Assembly (NCBI GenBank): GCA_013076295.1
Contig: RQOL01000625.1
Coordinates: 1 to 64,000 of the forward strand
DNA: 64,000 bases
Reading direction: 5' to 3'
Source: Sanderia malayensis
Lineage: Eukaryota; Cnidaria; Scyphozoa; Semaeostomeae; Pelagiidae
Every line of letters starts with the position of its first letter. The first letter of the stretch is position 1. The notes under the pieces were generated by a model that saw only the letters and a program-made list of their open reading frames with translations, did not search any database and was not told where the DNA came from. Both the position numbers and the translations under genes were made by a program. Shown piece after piece: positions 31,560 through 42,249 of this stretch.

Positions 31560-32761
31560 TATCAATGAGAGTTGATAAATTTCCAGATGTCCTTGAGGGA
31601 TGGATAATATACGGAAGAAATTGTTTAGAAAAAAGAAAATTGACATAATTTGTAGTAGGGGTGTCAGAGTTGTACTTCAAAAGATTAATATTAAAATCTC
31701 CAAGGATAAAAATCTGTTTATTACAAACAGCTGGAGTGGACAAGATTTCCTGCAGGTAGTTACTAAAAGTATCAACAGAAGAGCTTGGATGCCGGTAAAC
31801 ACAACAAACTAAGCAATTTTTACCATTTTTGTTTTCAATTTCTACCCAAACTGACTCGAAGTCGTGGCTATCCCTTTCTAGATCTGGTCTGACAATTGAG
31901 GTAAGTTTGGTCTTTATATAAAGAGCAACACCACCATTTTGACTATGAGATTTTTGAGGAAAGTAGTTATAACCAGGAATTTTAACATTGGTCTTTATGG
32001 GGTTCTGAAAAGAATTCTAAGTCTCAGACACACCAATAACATCAAAGTTGATTTTAAGACTTGAGAGAGTTGAGAAAAGCTCATCATGATGTAAAGAATG
32101 ACTTCTAACATTCATATGAAATAAAGAAAAATCTTTTTCTAAATTATTCAGAGTTAATAAGTCCTGAAGAGTATGATAACTTGAGTTGACATTAGAGGGC
32201 AAATGTTCATCAATATCATAGTCAGCCAAATTTGGCAAATTTGTAAGGTCAGAAGTTATTTCAAAGGATGGAAGGGAATCTATAAATGATGGGAGATCAA
32301 ACTCATATAGGTCTGAAAGCTCTTCATTTTCAAGTTGACCATAAGGAAACATGGTCTTTGTACGTTTTAAACAAAACCAAGGCACATCATCGGGTTCATT
32401 TTGAAGTGCATTATATGCAGTCACAGAAATATCATTGCATTTGATATGTACCCAAAAGTTGCAATTATTACAAAAGATTGACTATTGATGATTCAAAACA
32501 TTTTTACGGCAAATGCCACATGGATTTTTAGGGGCCATCATTTGTAATTGGGTTTATAATATGGAGAATATTTAAATAATATAAGTATACCTGAAAACTT
32601 GAAAGAAACTGAGGGTACAAACACAATTGCAGCAAATGATTTAGTGTCAGTTTAGGCTACTTCCTGACGAATAAATACCTCTGATTCACCATCACTTCTT
32701 CTTTGGCTTGATGGTGGCTTTCTTCTCTGATTGTCAGGGTCAGGTGGTTTGTTCTTAATGA

Positions 32762-33481
32762 TTAACTTTCCTGCAACAAAATATGCCAATTTCTCCTCCT
32801 GCCTAGCCTTGGCCAGTTCAGGCTTTTGAGCCTGCCTTTTCTCCAGAGTTCTTTGGGCAAGATCCTCAACAAAAAGAGGCCATCAGGGCGTTTCGCTCGT
32901 GCTGTCTTCAATACTTTTTCACGATCTTTCCAATTTAACAATTTAGCAACAATAGGCCTAGGCAAAACCTCACCATTGCGACTCTTCTTAACACCTTTTA
33001 TACCTACACAGTGTTTCCGTTCAATAGCCATTTCACCTGCATCATCAATTTGCAGAGCACTTTTAACATTTTCTTTGAAGATCTCTTCTGATTCTTCCCA
33101 GCTTTCTGCATTGGCACTTTCTGGCACTCCGATTAGCTCGACGTTATTATGACGTGACTGATTCTCCAGATATTCATGTTCGTCTGCTAATATTTCAAAC
33201 TCGTTTTCGACATCGTAACTCTCCTGTATCAGCTTCGTGGTATTCTTCTCGATACCTGTGACTTTATCTTGGAGCTCTTGCACTTCTTTGCGGGTGAAGT
33301 TAGCACTCATCTTCAAGTCATTAATGTCCTTTTTGACCTCACGTATTTCCTCATTCATTTGAGTCATAAAGAGCTGGATTGTCGAACGGTAGCTCTCGTG
33401 TTGAACTGACAGGAGACTTTTCACAACATCAATTGTGACAACAGCAGATTCGCCGGCCTTTGCCTTCTTGTTTTCACCCAT
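32762..33481 (-). CDS. LINE ORF1 protein, coiled coil with RNA-binding region
   Basis: The 239-residue frame begins MGENKKAKAGESAVV, has a long heptad-like region (KKDINDLKMSANFTRKEVQE, LQDKVTGIEKNTTKLIQ) and then NVELIGVPESANAESWEE, which resembles the RRM-like core of L1-type ORF1 proteins. RPIVAKLLNWKDREKVLKTA follows, typical of the C-terminal part. The last 20 residues are probably read past a shift. It lies 5' of ORF2 on the same strand. In the family ORF1p binds the LINE RNA and forms trimers. Confidence 0.75.
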   Translation of the reverse strand: MGENKKAKAGESAVVTIDVVKSLLSVQHESYRSTIQLFMTQMNEEIREVKKDINDLKMSANFTRKEVQELQDKVTGIEKNTTKLIQESYDVENEFEILADEHEYLENQSRHNNVELIGVPESANAESWEESEEIFKENVKSALQIDDAGEMAIERKHCVGIKGVKKSRNGEVLPRPIVAKLLNWKDREKVLKTARAKRPDGLFLLRILPKELWRKGRLKSLNWPRLGRRRNWHILLQES

Positions 33482-33528
33482 AACTTAAGCACTGATTAGT
33501 AAATTGTAACTGAAACTGATGTATTATT

Positions 33529-36340
33529 TTAATAAAACCATTTGAAGTATTTAGGAACAAGACTGAGCCTCAGTAAATCACCAAAAGCTCTACAGACGAC
33601 GGAGCTCAAAAAACATGTGTGAACTGCAATCCGCCATCTTTCATTCCACTGAATGAATTCCTTCTCTTGGATGGCTCTGGGTCTGTTTCTCGCGTATTGT
33701 ATCCATCTTCCTTGATCTTGCAGCCAGTGTAAAACGGTTGTAATGTCATCCCATGCATGAAATTCGCTTATCGTACAATCGTACAATCAGCGTGTTCTTC
33801 AGGTAACTGATCAGTTGGCTAAGCATGTGTTCTGCTGTTAATTCCAGTCGTGGGATAGATGTATCTCTTGAAGCAATCCTGGTTTTGCTACCAACAGCTT
33901 GCTTTCTGCCTGGATACCTTCGTAGTGTGAAACCAAATACATAGCTGCAGCAACTACGAATTTACTAGCATCAGAGAATCTATGCACAATCAATTTTAAT
34001 GGTTTTCCCTTTGTCACGCTTCTGGGGATGGATATTGTTGGAAGTTGCACCAGCTTCTTTCTCCATTGGTTCCAGGGATCTTGCATATCTTTCAGTAATT
34101 CTTCATCCCAAGACATTTTCAGTAGGCAGACTTCACTGTATATGATCTTCCCGACAATGGTCACCGGTGCTGCGATTCCGAAACTCCGTTTATCGCTGAC
34201 AGCATTTTCCTCTTTGTGACATTATCACCATTTAAGCCTTTGATGCAATGTTGTCATAATCTCTTGACTTTTTGAATCTGATCAGCTCTTCCTTACTGTC
34301 TGCTGCGCACTGGAAGTCATCAACATACTTATTCTTCTCCAAATGTCCCACAATCCTTCAATACTTGTCCTTGTAAAGATCTAGATGCGTGTTTAACGTC
34401 GCACCCAAAATGTAAGGACTTGAGGCAGACCCAAATATCACTCGAGTAAGCGATATTCTTCAACCGTTGTGCTTTCCAAATCGCGGTACCACAATGGGCA
34501 TAGAGCATCCCTACCTTCCGGTTGGATTTTGATCTGTAAGAAGGCTTTCTGGATGTGCCCCATGATACAATACTGATGCATTCTGTTCTTCAGGAGAATA
34601 TAAAAAATCAACAGCTGTAAAGGCGGTCCAGTTTCCTGCAGGTTGTTCAAGGAAGGGTTTCTTGGCTGCAATATTTCGCCAGTAGGTTTATCTGGAACCC
34701 TCTCTATGATTCCGTTGTCCAACTGCTCTCTCATAATTCTATCGTATTCTTCCAGCTTCCCCAGTTTTTGCAGTCTTTGTGTTGTACTTGCTAGCCTCAC
34801 TGATGCCAATGCCTTGTTTGTTGGTACATATCTTGCGTTCTCCTTCGATGGGAGTCAAGTAATGTACGTTCCACCAGGAAGGCTCTCAAGTTTTTCCATG
34901 AAGTTGCTGTGGAACTCTTCTGCACTGGAATCCTTTAGGTGCAAAACTTCTAGGGAACACATTTGCTCAAATTCATCCTTGGTCGACCTTGTAAAGAACG
35001 TCTTCTCTGTTTGCATGCTTGTTTGAGTTGCCATACCAGAAAGTGTCCACCCAAGCATGGTAAATCTGCTCCCAGGTCCTTGTTAGTGTCAGGTCCCAAA
35101 AGCGCTGGTTCTGCTATTTTTATACGCTGATAGTCTGCAGCTCCGAGGATGATATGTACTGGTAGCTTGCTTTCAGTTGCTGCTTCGTCGCTAAATTGCA
35201 ATCTTCGTATTTTCCAGTACTTCTTTTTGAGTTCACTGATACCAGGATTCGCCAGGAATGTCAACACATCTTTTTCCCCCTTGATGCACTTCAAATACAT
35301 AGTGAACCCCTCTATTGCATTGGATGCTACTCTCACTCGATCAGCTTCATCTGTTTGACTACCGTGCCATACATTTTTTCAATCGCTCTTCTCTCAGTTT
35401 TGAAGGGGCGTATGCCAATTTGTCCAATCAGATTTGTGCAAATGTAAGACCTTCCAGCATCACTATCCAGCATTATTCTTGCATCTATTCCATTGACTTT
35501 GGCCATCAGTGTCGCATGGATAATCGTGGTTTCCTCCATTGCTCTCTTTCCTTTCTCATTAGCAAGGGCTTCTGCTGAACTGCCGGCCTGTGCTGTTTCA
35601 GATGGGCTGCTGCTGTCACAAATCGATGTATGATGTCGTCCTCTGCATTTAACACACCCTCTTGATCTGCATTTGGATGCCACGTGACCCACGCTGCCAC
35701 GTGTGCATGTGAAGCATAAACTATTCGATTTTAGCCATTCTTTTCTGTGTGCCACATCCAAAACTTTAAAGCAGACCTTGCTACGAGGATTGTTTTTTCC
35801 ACAATAGACACAGATGGTTCTGTTGAAGTTCTTCAGTAACGGGTTGGCCAACATCGAAATCCCATTCTTCCCAGTCATTTGCTTCTCCCGTGCCTCTTCC
35901 TGCTGTTGTTGCTGCTGTTTTGCGAGGCTTGCTTCTTCTTCCATCATCTGTCGCTGCTTTTCGAGGTCTTCCTGGAGCCTTTCTTATTTTTCTCTTTTCT
36001 GCATCACGTCTATTCTCTCTTTAAGCTGAGTTATCGCCTCTTTGAATGGGTTGATTTCTTTGTTTTGCTTTTGAGACCAATCCTGTAGTGTTTCAATTGT
36101 TAGATTTTCTGCTTCCAAAATGCTGTTCATTGCTTTGTCCTTTCCGATTTTTAGTTCTTTTATTGCTTGGGTTAACCTTTCCAAGGATAAATGTATTTCT
36201 TCAATTTCCTGTGACTGTCAATTCTCCAAAAGTATTTGTTTCAGCAATAGTTCTCTTTCAAAATTGTTCTGATTCGCCATTTTTTTCAAGTATTCCTAGC
36301 CTTTTTCTCGTTCTTGTCCTGGCAGGGTCACCACTTTTAA
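33529..36340 (-). pseudogene. BEL/Pao LTR retrotransposon gag-pol remnant
   Basis: Read from right to left: a gag coiled coil (36184-35984), CCHC-type knuckles (CVYCGKNNPRSKVC, CFTCTRGSVGHVASKC, CVKCRGRHHTSIC), a retropepsin with MLDSDAGRSYI where DSGAG is usual, the BEL linker, RT with MGHIQKAFLQI, the RNase H region (VHRFSDASKFVVAAAMYLV) and DDITTVLHWLQDQG. Integrase and the 3' LTR are absent at the left. Frameshifts divide it into at least six frames and the protease site has a G-to-D change, so it is inactive. The border with the LINE 5' end is near 33520. Confidence 0.85.
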
Positions 36341-36513
36341 TGTGGGGAATTCTGTGAAGATAGCCTTGTGCCCGAATAGAACTCCCAGCGACACTAAATA
36401 ACTTACAATTTATATAACTTCTCAATCCTTTTCGCAATGATATCCATCAGTGACTAACTCGCGAAAGTTTACATGCATATATACGATTCTAAAAGTAAGA
36501 TCTAGAAACCTAT
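36341..36513 (-). repeat. Partial BEL/Pao 5' LTR, cut by element F
   Basis: On the minus strand the LTR would end …CCCCACA just before TTAAAAGTGGTGACCCTGCC, a leader/primer-site-like sequence ahead of gag. The upstream LTR border cannot be placed because element F starts at 36514. The remainder may lie to the right of F from 42250, but I have no second LTR to compare. Confidence 0.5.
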
Positions 36514-37314
36514 TAGACAGGTGCATGGCCAGAATCTTTCGAATATTAAAAACGGATATATATGGCAATGTTTTTCCTACGTGAAATTTAATGCTCTTTC
36601 AGAATATGCTTGTCACCATTCGATTACGTGATGGGTGTGGCAGGGCGTGGTCATATTACGTCACTCGCACTTTTCTAAGGCTAAATGCCTTTAAAGTGGC
36701 TAATATTAGCCAAATTGAAAGGCTTTTCAACTAATTTTGTCCTCTTTCTGAGATTACATGTCAAAACTGCATATTTTGGGGGTGGAGCAGGGCGTGGCTA
36801 TATGACGTCATTCTTAGATAAAAAATTTATAAAAAATTATCTTTAGAAGAATTAAAGTATATGTCTACCATCTGGATTTGAGTAAATTCAAAGGATTAAT
36901 ACTTCATTACTCCTATGGCCGTACGTAGAAGACTTTGAGGTTTGCGAGGCTTGACATCAAAACGAGGATAGTTTCCATGTGCCTTCTTTACAGTTCTGTA
37001 CAAGTCTGATTGCGTTCTTTTGATCAATGGAGTGCAGCGCAAATGGTGAGAAAATTTTAACTTTTCTTATCATTAACTTTTAAAATACGGCAAAGTAATA
37101 ACATTCTCAAATAATCTCTTTACAAACAAGCTTCTTACATTATATTTTCATAACTTTTGTTACTTTATTCAGAAATTGATGCCCTAGCCTAAATTTTGCT
37201 TAGCTTATGTGAGACAAGCATGCTGAGAAAAAAATTTGTTGAAATATGAATACACAGTTGACAGTTTGTTTTGATATGTAGGATGACTGAGAAAATTGAT
37301 ATGACAATATCTTA

Positions 37315-40300
37315 ATGGCTTCGCCTTCAGCAAGACCGTTTGCCTCACTTGAGAATAGGGCGGAATTTCAATCAAATACATGCTGCTTATGCCAAGAAAT
37401 AATAAAAAAGTCTGAAAAAATACAGATTATAAAAGAAAAAGGGTGTGTATACAAAGGTTATTTTGTTCTACTCTGGAATCTCGATATAACGAACTCCAGA
37501 TACGAACTTCCTGGTATAATGAACTAAATATCTGGTCCCTTGGATTCTGTCTTATGAAATAATTTTCTCGGTATAATGAACTCTCTGTGTAACGAACAGT
37601 TTTTGGGTTCCCTTCAGAGCTCTTTATAACGGTATTCCACTGTTGGTAACTTAATTCATTTCCTTAAAATCTTCATGATTACCACGAATATCTTGAAAAT
37701 CATTCATTTCTTTCCAGGCTTGATGCAATCAAAGAAAAGGCATTACAATGGAAAGACGTGACAAACCCACGACAATATGCAGTCAAATTTCCTTTTGTAT
37801 ACGACGAATTGATGCGGTATCTTGACTCCGACGATTCAACATTGTTAAAATGTCATACTCAGTGTCGCAAATACTTTGGGGATCAACAGAAACTAGATGC
37901 GAATCTCAAGGATTCTGTCCTGGCTGAGAACGAATCTATGTCAAGATCTTCTGATGAGATGAAGGAAACATCTGCTAGCACATCTGCAGCAAGTATCCCA
38001 ACAACACGAAGTAAAGTCGTCCCGCTTCCATCACCAAGTGACCACGAGAGGAAATGCTTTGTTTGTAACAGAAAGAGGAAAAAATACCGAGGCCGTGAAG
38101 AAAGTTTGCTGAAGTTGCAAGAAGCAAGAGCTGAAGCAACGTTGCTTGGTGTCATGGACGCAAACGAAAATTCAGATGACCCTGTATTGCACAGTGCTGC
38201 AAAAAGATTAGGGATACACCAAGCAGCGGGTGATCTCCTTGCGAGGGAACTTGAGTATCACAAAAGCTGTTATACGCTTTTCACAGTTCGTCCTACAAAT
38301 TCTCAGTCGAATGTTCCATTAGATACCATAAATGGTCAATGCGCAGAGAAAGAGTTTCTTGAAATAATCGAGAAGAAAGTCATTATTGGGAAATCCTGTT
38401 ACTTTCTTACCGATTTATTGGAGGATATGCAAAGCTTATACGTTTATCATGGGGTTCCAGTCAATTGCCGCAAAACCTTCACAAGCCAAATTAAGGATTT
38501 AATATCAGATAAATTTAAAGATAAAGTAGGATTCAAGAGAGCTTCGGGAATTCATGGAGCTGGTAATATTCTTCATTCTACTGATGTGAATCCTCTTGAT
38601 TACTCTTTAGCAACTATCCGCGGTGACGGTCTGAGAGATGATGACATAACTAAAGCATTTGCGAAAATGATTCACCGTAAAATAGAACGCAAAAAGAGCT
38701 GTGATGATGACCAGTGCACTTCCCATGTTTCATTTGAGAACTTGGTTGATGAATTAGACGAATATGAGCCAATGAAAGAAATTTACAATGTAATTGCGAT
38801 GTCCCTAAATCCTTCCTGTAAAAAAAATGATCATGGTTTTGCCGTCATTCCTCCTCTGCAAGCAAATAAAGTTTGGTCTATTTCAGGATATTGGCAACAG
38901 CTTTTAACTGGAAATCCATCACCATCCGCACTTGCATCAGGAATGGTTATCCATAGAGTCACTGGCAGTAAAGAGGTAATAAATCTGCTAAGCAAATCTG
39001 GCGTCACGCCCAGTTACACCACAATACTTGAAACAGGCAAAAAATGGGCCCAGGATACGACAAAAGAATTGAAAAGAAGGACAGCCCCACCATGCATGCA
39101 GCCACTAAAACCGACTCATATAACTCTGGATAACAATGATGGAAGGCAGATGACCTTAACTGGCATTGGTACGACCCATGATACAACAGGGACAATCAAT
39201 CAGCCGACGCTGCCTGGTGAAATAGAGTATCAGCCGTCTGAGCCCTCAGAAGTTCTATATGAAAGTATGAATGATGACGAATATGATCAAATTGACTGTG
39301 GCGATTACAAAGTAGGAGTGAAAAAGAGTCCCCCCATTGTTAGGAGCTATCAGGAAAACAGAGATATGAGAGAGCTCGAGGGAAGACTAGACACAGATAT
39401 TGCATGGGCTTTGGCCGCCTCTTCATCAGACAACCGGAAAGAAGTACAAGAAGGTGATATGTTTGACTCGGATAACATTGAAGATAGACAGCTTCCAGAT
39501 GAGTTTGTTGGTTCGTGGACCGCATTCAATAAGAAAGTAACATCAGTTGAGACCACGCAATCAAGAAATGAATACCTTCCCACTATTCCCCATCCTCCAG
39601 ATGATAGCATATGCAAGTACTACCTTGGTTACATCCTTGACTTAGCAGACAGTCTTCGTTTGGACCACATTTTCGTCCACTGTGACCAAGCTGTTTTCTG
39701 CAAAATGTCACAAATTATTTGGAAAGAGATGGATAAGTCGGATAAGTACAACAAAATAAAATGCCTAATGGGAGGTTTTCATATTCTTTTAGTGTGGCTC
39801 AAAGTTCTTAACAAGCAATTCGGAGCTCTAGGATTTCGTGATTGGTGGTGTCAAGCAAACGTCATTGCAGAAGGCTCAGTAGATCAAGCAGCTGAAGGTC
39901 GACACTACTCCCGATCTATGCGTCTTCACAAACAATCACTTGAGGCTCTTTTAAGGTTGAAGACGACCACAGTTAATATTTCCCAGACACTACACAAAAA
40001 CCTGGAAGCGCTGAGGTCAGATCCATCTGCAGAGTCATTAAAAAGAGTCACTTCTTGTCTTGAGTTTGACCATTTAAAAGCTGAAATGCTGCAGAATAGT
40101 GGAACAATGGGTCAGCTAATTCGAAGTTACGTGGAAGATACCAGTGCCATGCTTTCTTTTGTGGCAAGCTTCAGGGAAAGAAATATGGAGCTGCATCTTC
40201 AAGCTTTGCAACAATTAATTCCGATGCTTTTTGCCTTCAATCACCCTAACTATTCGCGATACTTAACACATAGTCACATTCTCTTGTCAAATTTGAAAAC

Positions 40301-40802
40301 AGATGACCCAGATGCATACGAAGATCTTTCTCTTTATGGTCCTGGGGTGAGCCTCAGTGGAAGTGTCTTTTCAAGTATTCCGGGAGATTTGGTGACAGAA
40401 ATCGGCCCAAACCGTGAGAGTAAAATACGTGGGGGACCAATGAGAGGTGGCTACAGCACATCTCCGGAAACTGTTGATGAATTCTATAAAAACTCTCATA
40501 AACTGGCAAAGTTGAGGAGGCATGTGAAGGATCGGTTTCTTATCAAAACCTCAAGTGGTCACAATGAAACCTCCAGCGGAGCAAAAGGGCGGCACGAGAA
40601 ACAAGTATCGAGCTTGATTGAAAAGTTGCAGACATATCATACCCCATTTGAAGGACCAGCACGCAATATATCAACAGGGATCGAGTTAGACCCAGCAATA
40701 GTGCAAGGGCTAATTAGAGCAAGGTCAGTTGGCGAAGAGATGCATCGCACTTTGCCGAGCAACCAGAAACCAGACGTCTTCTCGAGATTCCTCTTACAAT
40801 AA
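37315..40802 (+). CDS. Academ-like transposase of element F (two exons, 1070 aa to stop)
   Basis: Exon 1 (37315-37442) starts MASPSARPFASLENRAEF and has CCLCQE. It joins exon 2 (37718-40802) in phase 2 to give EKG-LDAIKEKALQWKDV. Exon 2 has further zinc ligands (LLKCHTQCRKYF, CFVCNRKRKKYRG, YHKSCYTLF), consistent with a cysteine-rich N-terminal domain. Acidic catalytic candidates are ITLDNND (about 38% in), HIFVHCDQAVF and MGGFHILLVWLK, then EGSVDQAAEGRHYSRSMRLH, FNHPNYSRYLTHSH and the helical C-terminal part. The family is widespread in fishes and invertebrates as an uncharacterised transposon protein. The stop at 40800 follows a one-base shift; in the intact state the protein probably continued into the nuclease region. 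Confidence 0.8.
37471..37642. mobile_element. Small pogo/mariner-like MITE in the F intron
   Basis: Diverged inverted ends: TGGAATCTCGATATAACGAA at the left and TGGAATACCGTTATAAAGAG as the right end read on the minus strand. Several internal 'tataatgaac' repeats lie between. It is short, non-coding and removed by splicing. TA flanks are plausible but the outer few bases are ambiguous. Confidence 0.6.
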
Positions 40803-41707
40803 ACCACAGAAAAAGAACAGTAAAAATAACCACAAATGACATTGATATCAAAGTCGAATGCAATCACGAGGAGGCGGATACTCGGGTAGTAATGCACGCT
40901 TTTAATTCTGAGGGTCCTGTTGTTCTTAAAGCCAAGGATACGGACGTTCTTATTCTGATGATATATGCATTCGCATTAAAGGGGCAAGAAACCATGTGGT
41001 GTATGCAAATTGACCATAATAAGTATGTTAATATTGGTAAAATTGTCCAGTTTCTCGGCGTATCAGTATGTTTACAGCTACCAGCCTTTCATTCTGTGAC
41101 AGGCTGTGACACCACCAGCTACTTTTATCGTACTTCAAAAGCATCAATATTTGAAAAAGCACGAAAAAACAAGTCTCTACACCTCCTTGAGCCATTGGGC
41201 AGTGCAAAAAGTTTGGACGAAGAAGGGGCTGATAGTGTCATCAAATTCATTCACGAAACGATCTATAATGGAAAGCCAAATGACGACCTCGTTACAACAA
41301 GAATAAAGCAGTATGACAAGTTACGAGTAAAGACAACGCAGAGTATTATACCAGATCCGGAAAGCATAAGGCATCTTGTCAAAAGAGCAAATATGGCTGC
41401 ATATTATCTGAAAGTGTTTAGCTCTACTGTTATCGACAAAGTCAACCCATGTGAAAGTGGCTGGCAAATAGATGAATCAAGATGCTTGATTCCTCTCTGG
41501 TATCGTGGGCCACAAATGCCCGCTGTTGTGAGGGCTGAACGGAGAGAAGTAGAGTATAGCCATCAAACCATTACAGATACGGAAGCTGCCGGTGGTGAAA
41601 ATGAATTTGTTGATGCACTTTATACAAGCTCAGAAGAGGATTTTTGGGAAGACTTGGACTCAGACTGCGATGGATATGACAGCAATGACCCAGAATATCT
41701 GCCATAA
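40803..41707 (+). pseudogene. XPG-nuclease-like C-terminal region of element F
   Basis: The frame used from 40892 (ATG) is open upstream to about 40785, where it reads EIPLTINHRKRTVKI, then ECNHEEADTRVVMHAFN. VVLKAKDTDVLILM and LPAFHSVTGCDTTSYF follow; these are the two acidic/TGCD segments of XPG/FEN-type nucleases in Academ elements. The end is very acidic (SSEEDFWEDLDSDCDGYD). It lacks its own good start and begins in the middle of the fold, so it is most likely the C-terminal part of the preceding protein, separated by a one-base shift near 40783. If so the original protein was about 1370 residues. Confidence 0.75.
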
Positions 41708-42249
41708 ATCTGAATATGCCACTCTTTCAGTCTTGATATTTTAGCCAAATTTTCTTAGGTACGATCTTTTTTTAATAATATTAAATACTAAATATACCGT
41801 TTTCACACTTTCATCAGTTCTTTTGAAATGGATCTTGGAACAACCGTTGCACGGACATGATGTTTAATTAATATATTAATATATTGGACATTTAATATAC
41901 TATTGCGAGTATCTAGTTCAATTTTCAAACATTAATCTTATATATATGGGACTGACGTCATATAGCCACACCCTGTCCCAGCCCCAAAATATGCAATTTT
42001 GACATGCAATCATAGAAGGAGGACACAATTTGTTGAAAGGCCTTTCAATTTGGCTAATATAAGCCACTTTAAAGGCATTTGGCCTTAGAAAAGTGCGAGT
42101 GACGTAATATGACCATGCCCTGCCACACCCACCACGTAATCGAATGGTGACAAGCATATTCTGAAAGAGCATTAAATTTCACGTAGGAAAAACATTGCCA
42201 TATATATCCGTTTTTAATATTCGAAAGATTCTGGCCATGCACCTGTCTA

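Larger units (their letters stand above)
22850..32541 (-). pseudogene. LINE ORF2 (PHD finger, endonuclease, reverse transcriptase), broken
   Basis: The N-terminus (ATG pair ending at 32541) has a PHD-type zinc finger, PCGICRKNV then CNNCNFWVHIKCNDIS, with an in-frame TAG inside it. The endonuclease follows (SLFHMNVRSHSLHHDE, VIGVSET, QIFILGDFNINLL), with a stop after VIGVSET. The RT palm reads FLDLKKAFDMVNHE, CGVPQGSVLGPLLFLIYI and FTDDTNIYY, where the usual FADD alanine is Thr. The C-terminal domain reads LQFGILVWG, then after element D YFGANSWNDIPLEMKN and LKTFLIEN. The ORF is therefore interrupted by three insertions, one deletion and several stops. Confidence 0.78.
22840..33510 (-). mobile_element. 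PHD-endonuclease-RT LINE, split by elements D and E and a MITE
   Basis: Minus-strand LINE. From right to left: ORF1 (33481-32762), ORF2 start with PHD finger (32541), endonuclease (to 31562 and 31114-30810), then element E, RT palm (27233-26352), element D, and ORF2 C-terminus (23060 to about 22850). The RT frame is continuous across D once D and one GGAAAC are removed (…SPSCF, HSFFTLLEF). Between 30810 and 27233 about 150 residues of the RT N-terminal region are missing, so that junction includes a deletion. The 3' untranslated end is not seen at 22840, where the sequence meets the DUF6589-A N-terminal piece. Confidence 0.72.
36514..42249 (+). mobile_element. Element F: Academ-like DNA transposon
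   Basis: 5736 bp with 297-bp inverted ends (36514-36810 and 41953-42249) starting TAGACAGGTGCATGGCC and each ending at a TGACGTCA palindrome. The flanking TAT (36511-36513, 42250-42252) is the likely 3-bp target duplication. It carries a long transposase-like gene followed by an XPG-nuclease-like region. Academ elements are known for 3-4 bp duplications and an XPG nuclease, which supports the assignment. A single frameshift between the two coding regions is the main visible damage, and a small MITE sits in the intron. Confidence 0.82.
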
